A stretch of 64,000 nucleotides of DNA. Source: Malachius bipustulatus (lineage: Eukaryota > Arthropoda > Insecta > Coleoptera > Melyridae). The stretch lies in the NCBI GenBank assembly GCA_910589415.1, contig OU342636.1, positions 37,959,735 to 38,023,734 of the forward strand, in the 5' to 3' direction. Made by a program: the position numbers and the translations under genes. Under the pieces are notes generated by a model that made no database searches, was not told where the DNA came from, and saw nothing but the letters and a program-made list of their open reading frames with translations. Below, piece by piece: positions 49,500-60,816 of the stretch; position 1 is the first letter of the stretch; each line of letters opens with the position of its first letter.

Positions 49500-49718
49500 C
49501 GGCCAATATTATAAACGCTGGTTAAGTTAACTGGCAGATTTCTGCGGTCGTTTCTGGAGAAGATATAGACTATAGGTCGAAATTATTACAATTTAATTAC
49601 TCTTGGCATAAAAGGGATTACAAAAATTTCAATAAAATTTATTCGAGGTCAATATTAGCTTCAAAATCGGGCACAGAAATCTGCCAGTTAACTTAACCAG
49701 CGTTTATAATATTGGCCG
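49500..49718. mobile_element. MITE with 3-bp TAA target duplication (PIF/Harbinger-like)
   Basis: Inverted ends of ~45 bp: CGGCCAATATTATAAACGCT... continuing into GGTTAAGTTAACTGGCAGAT, mirrored at the right. TAA flanks both ends (49497-49499 and 49719-49721). A 3-bp TWA duplication with GGCC-type ends is typical of PIF/Harbinger-derived MITEs. 219 bp, non-coding. Confidence 0.75.
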
Positions 49719-50464
49719 TAAGTGTAAATTAATTAAGAAACAACTTTGTTTTTATTTTTTTTCTATTATTAAAATGCATTTACCTACACTAAGTATCGGC
49801 CTCAAAAAAGTAAAGTAAACACACACTACACCAGCGGTCAAAACAGTCAACTGTGAGTCAAGGCAACTCAGGCGCTGGTGGCTTTGAGCGCAGCCATATG
49901 CCGTATATTCCATGCGCACGTGTCATGACATTTAGTCTGTGATTCTGTTCTGCTGGTGTCCGGTGTTTTGCTTTGTTTGGCTTTTGGCTTTGTTCTTTAT
50001 CTTTTTGTACTTCTGTCTGTCTGTTGTCCTCTCCTGTTCCTGTTCTGTAGTTTAATAAATGGCGAAAGCGGATGAGAAAATCGAATTTTGTTAATTTTAA
50101 TAAACAAATTCTTCAGTTTTTCACCAATATCAATCTATTCCATATTAAACATACTTGCTAGTAGAGCTAGAAAGTGTTAGAAGAAACATAATACATCTTC
50201 AGTTGTATTATTATATTTACATTTCAATAATAATTGAATTAAAATGGTGAAGCTACTGGGAAAGACTCCAATTCCAGGGCTCCAGTAAGAGGTACATGTG
50301 AGCAACATAACAACCAGATCAGTAGTAAATTCGGTAAAATAGATACACCGGTACCGAGCATGTGATTTTTGCCAGTTTTATGCGGACCCGGAGAGTGTAA
50401 GAAGTTGATTTGATTTGATAGACAAATTCAGTTCAGTTATAGTTATAATCAAACAAAGACCAAA

Positions 50465-53400
50465 ATGCCCAGGTTCAAGAAAGCCGGACTACCCGGCCGT
50501 TCAGAGGACTCTCAAGGATGTAATAAGACACCGGGTAAGTTGTATTTCTGGTTACCTACTTTTTAGGTATTTTGTTTCTTGTAGCCTGTTGCTATGTTTG
50601 TTGGATCTTTAGATTTTCAATGCCAGGGTAAAATTTGAGGTTATATTTCGCTCGTTTTGAATTTCCACACGTCAGGGTGTAAAAGGTGTTGCGTTGCACA
50701 CTCTTAAATCAATGTAACTCACCCATTGACGGGTCTACCTGTTCAATTTCAGCTATAAAAACAGGATACGTACACTTTGAATACAATAATAACATCGCAA
50801 CTCGAAACGCCATTGTCTTCTTGATATCAAAACGGGGCAAGGTGCGCTTTAGCGACTAGAATTCCCCCCCTCCATAGAAGTCCCCCCTACTAAGTCATGT
50901 CATTGGTCAGGGTAGGTTTTTTTCATTTGCCCCTTGAAATTTCAAGAAAATTAAAATATAAAACAAAGAAGATAGTAAGGGCGGTAAATTACAAGGAAAA
51001 AACACCTAACCTGACTTAGTGGAGCGGGGGCTGCTAGAGGGGGAAGATCCATTGAATCCATTGAACCTTGATGTGAGCCAAACATTTGAAGGCAGGCAGA
51101 GACTGTTGTTAGATGGATTAAAGTAGAAATAATGCTTTTGTAAGAGGGTTGAGAAACCCTTTTTTATGGTTACTTTCGTGCTTTTTATGGGTGATATCAT
51201 GTATTAATGTGGTCTTATTATTTCTTTCTATAATGTTACCATTACCCCCTTTTTTTAGTCTACTTTATGTATCATATTGTGACCCTCGTGGATATATGAA
51301 AGTCTGGAAATGGGCGCCAATAAGAGTTGTCTGTCGCTTGTTTAACATGTGGTTGCAATTCCCATTTCCCAAGGCTTGATCGCAGTGTTGCCAGATTGAT
51401 TTTTATTCATCAAAACCCTGGGATGCAAGTTTTTAAGAAGAACTTCAAATTGGGGTCGATGTAGGTATTTGTGTTCTTTTTGTGGCTCCCCAGTTAACTG
51501 ACGTGAGGATTTGGTGGGATCTTGGTGATGCTGTTTAGTAGTTGTTGGAACTGAGACTTGAATACGCTCATTACACGTTTTTGAGTTTCAAAATTCTTAT
51601 AGAGGAAAGAAAGGTGTGACGATTTTTAGTTTTCACAGATTTCCAGTTTTTCCTGATAGTTTGAGAGCCGCCGATTTTTTTTACAATCTTCTATCGACAT
51701 GCAATTAGGGAACTTTTGAAGTTTGAACGTTTGATGCCCTATTGCACATATTACCGTTTCCGAGACAACAAAATAGAGAAAGATACATGGTCCACCCTGT
51801 ATGCTTCTTATTTAATCTCTCAATTCACTACAATTCTTTCGATCCCATTCCTTTTTTTGCATCTAAAATCCTTTTGTTACAATGAGCGTCAAATGCTATA
51901 AAACTAAACCTTTGAAAAAGATTTGAAAGTTGTCACTTATCAAGTAGTGTTGTTAGTGTTATTGGATTTACAAACGTGTGAGTGAAAAATACAAAAATTC
52001 AATAACACGCAGTTACGATCGAGCTACACAACAACTCACAAGTCGCAAAAAGTGTTGCATAAAAACATGAAAAATGTAAACTGTTACGGTGTGCGCAAGC
52101 GAAGCTTGAGGTTGAGGTGGTGATGTGAATCGATTCCCGTATAAATTTGTAACTGTAATAATTTATTTGCAGTTACCCGGCCCGACCCAAAAAATGGAAA
52201 CCCCGTCGAGCTTGTCAGGCTCGACGCTAAGAAAAGAGCCGTCGTCAGCTACATCAAAAACTTCGCAGCCGCCGAAGAACCCCTGAAAGGTCTCTCGGAG
52301 TCGGAGGAAACCGCCGACGAAACTCGAACCCACGAAATAACCAACGTCTCTCTCCTGAGAGAAATGCTCGACGTGTTCAAAAAGGAGAAAGTTAAAGAGC
52401 TCGGTGTCGTCGTCAAGTGCGCCAAAGAACCCGGATCAAACATAAGTCTAATGCTTTTAAAGACGATCGCCGCCACCTACATAATCGACGTTTTCAAATT
52501 GAAAGACCTCTCCTACTTGAACGAGGTCCTGCTCGATCAAAACATAGTCAAAGTGATGTACAACACCAATTACACCTTGAAACTGTTGGAAAAGTATTTC
52601 GGCTGTTACGTTGTGAACACTTTCGATCTCGAGATGGCGGCCGAATGGTTAAAAAAGAAACCGTCGCTGGAATCCATAGTTAAGGATTTAATAAAAGACC
52701 TGACGGTGCCCGCTAGAGTGGACAAGGACTGGGACATCCGTCCCTTGCCTCAGATAAATAAAGAACGAGCGATTTTCGAAATTAAATACCTCTTACTGCT
52801 ACATCACCATCTGCACGGCCTGTTACAGAGTTCCGGTCAGCTCGGTCGTTTCCTGAACGAGTGCAACCAATTCGCCGCAAAGGTTTATAAGATTCTCGAC
52901 TACATAAAACTCGAGTCCGATCCGGCGAAAGAGAGCAACAAGAGTGAAGCAGTTGCAAGTCCGGATGCGAAACGGTTGAAGTTCAGTCCGCCGTCCGCTA
53001 TCGAATCCGAGCCCCCTTTAGAATTCGTACCGCCGGATCAAAGCGGATCCGACGAAAAGAAGGATTCGTTACTTTTCGAACCTCCGGATAAAGTCGCCTT
53101 TTTCGAGCCCCCCGATTCTGAAGCCGACAAGTTCCGGATCGATTACTTCGAAATCGATACCCGGGAGAATCTCTTGAGGATGCTGGATGGTTTTAAGCGG
53201 GGTGCGACCGAGCTGGCTTTCAACCTGAAGTGTTCCGAAGACTCTAAAGTGGCGCTTCTGCTGTTTTCGTCCAGCGGCGATAATTTCATAGTGGACGCTC
53301 TGAAACTCGGGGATTCTTTGGTCGAGCTGAAGGGAATCTTCCTTGATCCCGGCGTCACTAAAATCACCTACAACGCCGACTCGGTGCTGAAATCGTTGCA

Positions 53401-55585
53401 GAACCAGTTCGGTTTGAGGATCGCCGGTCTCTTCGATATTGACGTAGCCGCCCGATTGTTGGGGTACGGGAATACTTCGTGGTGTATGCTGCTTTTGAAG
53501 AGCTTTCCGCATTTGAAATTACCGAGAAATGTCGAGTACGGTTGGGAGAGACGTCCCTTGGAAGAGGACAATAAGATATGTGCCGCTTTCGAAATCAGTT
53601 ATTACCCCATTTTGTATAAGTTATTGAACAGCGAATTGTTGGAGAGTAATAAACTGTTTGATTTGATGCAGGAATGTTATAAAAAGTGCGATGTTTCGTA
53701 TTTGAATGATGAAGATGACAGAGTAAAAGGTCATAGCAATCGAACAAGTAAGTATCCTGAAAAATCGTTGAAATTTGAACCGAATTCGGGAAGTAATTCA
53801 ACAAAAATTACCGCCGATGATGCTAAAACGAGTAGGGAAATATTTCCTAAAGAAGATCGAAAACCCGAGACCGGTAGCGATGTATCTAACCCGATGGAGG
53901 TGTTGAAATTATTAAAAAACGCGACCGAGTTCTTGAATAAAAACTCGGCGGGTAGCGCTGTTTCTAGCGAGTTTAGTTTGGGACCCGGTTCGTTTAATAT
54001 CGTGGATTTTGTGAAAACGCTTCAGACGGCCGTCACTTCCATCAAAAGTAAAACTACTCCTAAAGAATCGCCCGACAATTGCAGGGCTGCCGAAAATGTT
54101 TCATATGATCAAGACGAACGACTGAACATTGAACCGTTTTCTAATCGTAATCGTTCAGAAACCGCAGCTCCGAGCAAGCCTAATTATGAAAGTAACTTTT
54201 ACCAAACGGACGTTCAGTCTAAGATTTCAGAGTCTCAATCTTCGAGGCATTTTGGAGGCTACAAGGAGCCAAGCAATTTTGACTCGTATTCTAAAAACCA
54301 GAGTGCTTTAAATGTGAAAGGAAAAATCGTTCCCTCCGAGTCTAATTTTATGGTAGGGCCGCTACCGGTGCCGCCTCCTTCAAGTAATAATCGAGGCGTT
54401 TACGACTCTTATAAAAACGTTCGAAACATACCCGAAACGATCGTTTCGCCTACTAGTCTGATGAAGACCGGGCCTGCCTCCAATAAGGACAACAAACGTT
54501 ATAAACACGATCCTTATGATGGAGGGTCGAGTGATTTCGACTCTTACTCGGACAAATTCGCCCCATCTGCTAATCGTTCGGAAGATAGAAGAGATAATTA
54601 TTATTCTTCCAATTATCAAAACCGCTTTGATTCTTACCGAAATGCTCAAAAAACATCAATAGCCTTGCCACAACAAACGTTTAAAAAATCAACAAATCAA
54701 AGCGAGTTCGCTTTGGCATCCGGTTCATCGAACATCGCTGATTTTATGAAAACACCTTCTAATCCTTCGAGTAATTACGTAAATAATTCCACCTACACTA
54801 ACACTAACGCTACTAAAGACAGATTTCGAGAGTCACCATCAAATTTCGATTATTACCAAAACGTTAATAAAAACGTGCAGAGCGTAGCACCGTTTAATTC
54901 TTCTGGCGTCAAAGAATTTAATTATTCTTCAAATTATTACGGAAATACACCGGCATCTTACAAAGAGCCCGGTAATTTAGGCTCTTACAAAAACTTACAT
55001 CAAAAATTCGTATCTCAATCATCCAATCTTCCAGATGTCAGAGAAGATACTTTTTCTTCCGGTTACGGGAAAAATTTGACCTCTAATAAGGAATCATCTA
55101 ATTTTGATTCTTATAATTCAAAGAATAAGGTGCCGAATTTTAATCCTTCAGTGGCACCTCCGGGAGGGTTCGCTCAACCGACCAATCCCAGTTGGAGCGA
55201 TTATAACGTTTCTCAGCCCAGAACAGATTTCAAAAATTCGGGTAGAAATTACGGAAATGCGAATTTCGACTACAAAAATGCGGATTCGGCGAATTTTCCA
55301 CATCCCAACCCGGGTGGATTTTCGAGAAGCTTTCCCGATGCCACCGCCGACGTCAGATCGTTTAATTCCGACAGGCAAAGGGATTTTCACGGCAATTACC
55401 AGAACAATCAAAGATCGAATCAGCTCGATCGTCGATTCGATTCGGAACTTGAGCCCATGCGAAGTATGAGCTCGTCACTTACGCAGGCTCAAAATTGGTT
55501 CCGGGGAGAAACGGAACAGAGGAATCAGACACAAGGGAAGAGAGGTTGCCCGTTTCCGTATCAGGAAGGGAATTTTAAGAAATAG
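50465..55585 (+). CDS. Gene B: double dead Rrp6-like exonuclease domains with long Asn/Ser/Tyr-rich tail
   Basis: Exons 50465-50534 and 52173-55585 (intron GTAAGT...TTGCAG, phase 1) give 1160 aa beginning MPRFKKAGLPG. Exonuclease-like domain 1 is at about 85-270 and domain 2 at about 350-530; each keeps the Rrp6-type pattern (Y-x-x-x-x-L-K-x-L, F-D, R-x-RPL) but not the catalytic acids. The D-x-E motif reads V-V-K in domain 1 and N-L-K (374-376) in domain 2. The second motif aspartate is Thr or Val, and motif III has Glu for Asp and no Tyr. No HRDC is seen. Residues ~535-1160 are low-complexity, rich in Asn, Ser, Tyr, Phe and Lys, with repeated (N/D)FDSY and YKEP motifs: prion-like and probably disordered. 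AATAAA at 56061-56066. Confidence 0.9.
50864..51045. mobile_element. Inverted-repeat (MITE-like) element in gene B intron
   Basis: CCCCCTCCATAGAAGTCCCC and CTAAGTCA...GGTCAGGGTAGG on the left pair with CACCTAACCTGACTTAG and GGGGGCTGCTAGAGGGGG on the right. It resembles the MITE at 46240-46378 in its GGTCAGG and CTTAG parts. Confidence 0.5.
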
Positions 55586-56080
55586 TTTTTTTTTTTAGAT
55601 TTTTGACTGGTTGGTTATTAGTTCTGTTATTTGAATACACGTAAAGTTCTGAATATGTATAGGGTGAACAATTGCTAAAAATGAAGCACAAATAACCACA
55701 CATTCCTGCTTGTAAAACAATTTTTAGTGGTCACTTTTGATCGAAGTTGACCAATTTAATTTATGAATCTGATGAAATTGAAATAGTAACCCTTTTTTTT
55801 TATTGTTTTCGATAGTAAAATGTACTTGTACCTATATTTTTATAGTCTGATAATGACTTTAATAATTAATGTATGTATATTCATTACTTACTGTATTTAG
55901 AAAATGTTGTAAATTGTTTTTATACAGGGTGATTTATTATATATTATGTGTACAGTGTGGTGTGGCCTTTTTTCTTGAGTCACCCTGTAAATTTTTTATT
56001 TAATGTTCGATTTTAACCGGATTTTTTTCAATGGTGCAGACTAATGCACTGTGTTTGTTGAATAAAGTAAAAAGCATTTC
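55586..56080. other. 3' region of gene B
   Basis: Contains a TACAGGGTGATTTATTATAT...GTCACCCTGTA pair (55925-55988), a small inverted-repeat remnant, and AATAAAG at 56061. No other gene. Confidence 0.5.
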
Positions 56081-57300
56081 ATTCCTGCAAAATCCAAGGT
56101 CTAAATTTTATAGCCGAATTAAAATTGCAAGATTTGAAAATTCAAATTAGCAAAAACCTAGGCACGCCACTGGATTCACAGTCCCTCAAAACGCCACCGT
56201 ACTAAATTTTATCGAAACTTGTCGAGTATTAACGATTTTATAGCCATTTTAAAATTTCAATGTATTAGGGATTTTTTTGAGGAAAAATCTGGGCACGCCA
56301 CTGGATTCATCATCTCTCAAAACGTCATTATGCTAAATTTTATCCAAATCTGTCAAGTAGTGTCGATTTTATCCAAATTTGACAAATTTAAATTGTTGCA
56401 ATTATTTTGAGAAAGTTTAAATTTAAAAAATTCATTATTAGGGATTTTTTGAGGAACAATCTGGGCACGCCACTAGATTTACCGTCCCTCAAAACGTCAC
56501 TATACTAAATTTGATCAAAAGCTTTTGAGTATTGGCGATTTTATATAAATTTTAAAAATTATTTGAGGAAAATTAATATTTAAAAAAATTTTATTAGTGA
56601 TTTTTTTAATGGAAAATCTGGGCACGCCACTGGATTTACCGTCTCTAAAAACGTCACTATGCCAAATTTGATGGAAAACCTGTTGAGTATTATTGACGAT
56701 TTTATATAAATTTGAAAAATTTATTTGAAGAAAATTTAAATTTAAAAAATTCATTATTAGTGATTTTTTTAATGGAAAATCTGGACACGCCACTGGATTT
56801 GCCGTCTCTAAAAACGTCACTATACCAAATTTAATGGAGAACCTGGTGAGTATTGATTTTATATAAATTTGAGAAAAATTAAAATAAAAAAAATTCTTAT
56901 GGATTTTGAGGGAAAATCTGGGCACGCCACTGGATTTATCGTCTCTTAAAACGTCACTGTACCAAATTTAACGGAAAACCTATTGAGTATTGATTTTATA
57001 TAAATTTGAAAAATTTATTTGAGGATAATTTAAATTTAAAAATTCATTAGTAGGGATTTTTTGAGGGAAAATCTGGGCGCGTCACTGGATTAATCATCTC
57101 TCTAAAGGTTTTATACTTCACGGGCTTCGATAAAATTTCCTAAAGTACGGTTTTGAGAGATTGTGAGAGTGAATTCAGTGGCGTGTCAAGATTTCTCATC
57201 AAAAAATCATTAACAGTCAACAGATTTTGATAAATTTTGTATAGTACCTTTTTTGAGAGATTGTGGATCCAGTGGCATGCCATGATTTTCTCTTAAAAAA
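56081..57300. repeat. ~150-170 bp tandem array ending in inverted units
   Basis: CTGGGCACGCCACTGGATTT recurs at about 56157 (variant), 56289, 56460, 56617, 56783 (variant), 56915 and 57074 (variant), with AAAACGTCACTATACCAAAT and TTTATATAAATTTGAAAA between. At about 57170 and 57255 it appears inverted (CAGTGGCGTGTCAAGATTTC, CAGTGGCATGCCATGATTTT), so this array also ends in a fold-back. Confidence 0.8.
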
Positions 57301-59554
57301 TCGCTAAATTAATTCTTGAAATTTTACTACTCAACACGTAGGCCTGGGATGTTGTAGGAACGAGACGCTTTTTGATGTGTGTTTTTTTTTATTGAAAGCT
57401 ATTTTGAGCGAAAAGTTCATCAAGCTATCATAAAAAAATCGCACAATAAATAAAGTTTTTACAGGGTGGCTGAAGGCTAGTTACAGGGTGAAATGAGTCA
57501 CACTGTATGTATGCTTGAAGTTATAGAATGTTATTTACTTTCAGTGTTAATTCAGTTAAAAGACAGAGAGTCATCAAGGAATGAATTATTGATTGTGAGT
57601 TCAGTAAAATTAAATGTGTTTTCAAACATGTCCAATTTTTTCATTACCTACTGTAATGATTCATTTAATTAGTAATTATTAGCACTTAACACTGTTAACA
57701 GATACAATTATTAACACTTTAAAGATCAGAATCTGCTCCGCTATAAGTTACTTCTCACTTCAACTTGATTTAGCAGTGACACTAGACACTACCTACTAAA
57801 AGAAGCAAAATATATAAAATTGACATATCCGTAATTTTTTTTTGACATTTTCATTTTTTATATCTTCCTAACTACTATAATACTTCAGTTTAGTATTTAG
57901 GAAGTAATGAAAATCAGACAATGATTGCTTCTTTTAGCGTTGATTAAATGAAAGTGCAGTCTCCAAGAGCATCTGGTGTGTAATTGTTTCTTAATGTTTT
58001 CTATGTTTTCATAAAACACCCTGTATATTTATAAAAATTGTATCAATTAATTATAGTGTTGATAAAAGTTTTAATAACTAAATATGTTTTGTTTCTTTGG
58101 ACCTCGCCTAAGTTTTACTTGTCACAGTAAAAATTACAGAAATTTTTGGAACCCCTGTATCAGATGCACGATGGAGAAAAATTGAAAGTTAAATTAACAG
58201 GGTGGGAAGAACGTTTTGCGAACTAAGCGCTAGTGTAAAAAAAATGCGATTTTGTTATGTATTAGTTAGCCGGTGGCGTAAGTGGGAAAGGAGTCAAAAT
58301 TGCTACTGTTTGAAAATTTTAAGCGCTTTTTTCGATTTCTTGTCAAAAATACAGCTGAATAGTTTCTGGGAAAAGCGTTCCAAGAATTTTCACTAATTCA
58401 CTGGTGAAAGCCCTGGGAAAAAGGACCCCAGAGAGATTGGATAGTCTCGACTTTCCAATACCTCCCTCTCAAAGGTAGTATGAACTTGTATTAATATCGC
58501 ACTCGTGCTTGTAGTTGTATCACTACTTTTGTTGATTTTCCTTGTCACGTAATTAGAAGGGCACGGTGACTCATGTCATGTTTTTCAATTTTGTTCCATT
58601 TCATTTTAACGGCCGTAGCTAACTTTTTATCAACACCTTTGTAGTATTGGTGCTTGGTGCAAGTTGCAGTTCTTTCATTATCTTGTAACGCTTGCGAGAA
58701 TGCAATAAATTTATACATTAAGCCGCATGGATGTTATTGTGCTTTAAAAAGACTTCCCATATTTGTACCTGTACTTCTGCGACTCTGAGGGTAATAACTC
58801 TTCTAAATTTACCCGGACTCGATTAACTTTGTCGTTATGACATTATTACTAAGCTTAAAATCTTCACTCCAATACAGGGTGGATATTTTTTAGGTACGTA
58901 AGCATAACTCTGAAGGTGCTAGAGATGGCTGGTAATGTTAAAAAAAATTGTAGGGTCGGTAGGGGGTCCTTTCAATTCTCTCCATAACGTCGGCTAGTTT
59001 TTCTTCATTTTGCGAGGTCGTCAAGGAGTCTGGCAGTCAATAAAAATCGGATGACGCACACTCGACCCGCTAGCCGCGCGGTCAGAGTGACAAATAGACA
59101 TCATCAGGGTAAAGTGTGAAGTTTTTTTATTTTCAAACAAACTCGCGGCAAGTTTGTCTCGCTCTCACGTCTCTAGAATGATATACGCCATTGAAATAAT
59201 GTAGCTTTTCTCATACTATCGACGAATATCTTAACTCCTATTTATTTGGTTAGTTAGTCCTTTTGCTTGTGCGCGTGTGTTGCTTGTAATTTGTAATAAT
59301 TGTTTTTCTTGTATTCTATTGCCGCTTTTACATACCTTTATTCTTTTTATTTGTAATGCTTCTAATTTATTTGATTGAATTTTTTAAATCTTGTCGACAC
59401 TCGAATTGTGCTTTTTACTTACTACTTGCGATAACTAAATATGGTTTTATGTAATGCATGGAGTTAAATAATGAATAAATTGGCTAAATTACATTACCCA
59501 AAACGTTTTTTGAATCCGAACTAAAAATTTGAGATACATTTTTTATTTTGTTGC
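57301..59554. other. Intergenic region between genes B and C, nothing clear
   Basis: Scattered TACAGGGTGG termini (57460, 58875) and other decayed element ends. A 5' exon for gene C could lie here, but I could not identify one. Confidence 0.4.
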
Positions 59555-60252
59555 TTTGAAGCCTCTGGCTTTGACGCGTTCGCGGTTCGCGCCGCATTTC
59601 TCGCTTTTGTAACTACTATAACGTAAATTAATTAAGATCAATGGCATATTCGCTAGATCTATGCTAAGAACGCGCGTTTTACTTTAGAATATTATTAAAA
59701 TGATGTATTTTAGTAGCACGAGCACGAGCGTATCTCCCTCCCATGCGCAAAGAGTGACCGCTTTTCCGCCACCGGAAAAGCCAAAATCTAGCAGAAACAT
59801 TCAGGAAAAATTACAAAAAATCACGTTTGTCAATTTTGAATGGTGGTTACAGGAAAAATATTAGGGCCACTTCTGATTGTTTTGGGGGAAAAAAAATTAC
59901 TCGCGGAAAAATTCGAAAGAATTCAAGTTTACCAATTATTGCTTTGTTGCCAAATTCACGTTTCTGTTTGGAAAATATGGAAAACCACGAATGGGCCAAA
60001 ATCAAGGAATCGTTAAAACTCAGGTCAGCTCGCCGGAAGTCCGACGGCTTTGAAACGTTTCTTCAATTTCGATGGGAAAAATGGCCCTGGGAACGGAATA
60101 CCTTAAAATTAAAGTTAAACACATGTTTTTAGCATAAATTTAACGAATATATCGTCGATCTTAACTAATTTTGCGTTATATTAGTTATAAGAGCTAGAAA
60201 TGAAGTGCGAACGCGCCAGAGCGCGAGTATTAGAGGCTTCAAAGTATCACCA
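59555..60252. mobile_element. Fold-back element upstream of gene C
   Basis: The left arm (59555-59705) contains TTTGAAGCCTCTGGCTTTGA, TAACGTAAATTAATTAAGATC and ATATTCGCTAGATCTATGCT. The right arm (60105-60252) carries complements of all three in reverse order (for example AGTATTAGAGGCTTCAAAGT). The spacer of ~400 bp has one 101-codon open frame with no recognisable domain. Confidence 0.7.
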
Positions 60253-60341
60253 TCACTGTAATAAACAGTGCAACTTCGAGCGTGGAATCAACCAATCGGG
60301 ATTCTTTTTTTCTAAATACTGAAAATTGAGCCTACTATTTA

Positions 60342-60374
60342 ATCAACAGTTACTATTTAATAGTAACTGTTGAT
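60342..60374. repeat. Perfect 16-bp hairpin
   Basis: ATCAACAGTTACTATT and its exact reverse complement are separated by one base. It lies in the upstream region of gene C. Confidence 0.85.
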
Positions 60375-60816
60375 GAGGGTCTCAGATGCACTGGAAAAGA
60401 GTTATGCGCGGAAATCGGGTGCAAAAAATGCAAGAATGCCGATAACTTTTTACCAGTGCATGGGAGAGTTTTACTTGATATAAACTCAATTGAAGAGTAA
60501 ATCCTGACGATTCCAACGACACCGGAACGATTGCTGTGGGATGATTAGAACGCGAGATATGAGCGGTTGGAAACAAAAAACTTTTTGGGGAAAATTTGGA
60601 CAACGCGTAAATTTAGATAAGAAGACCCTTTCGAATAAACACAAAAGAAAAAATGTATTTTAGATTTTTGGGTCAACTCTTAAATTAAATGTTCTGATCT
60701 ATAATGTCACTGTTTGTATTCGATTTTTTTCCGGTGAAGACATCATATTCTTAAACCAGTTTTGTTTTTCAGGATCTTCAATAAACAAAACTGTGCTATT
60801 TAAAACGAAACCGACA

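Noticed and set aside
52249..52476. Minus-strand open frame over gene B
   Set aside because: Shadow of the gene B coding sequence in another frame.
59827..60132. 101-codon open frame upstream of gene C
   Set aside because: Lies in the spacer of a fold-back element, low-complexity basic, no domain or splice support.
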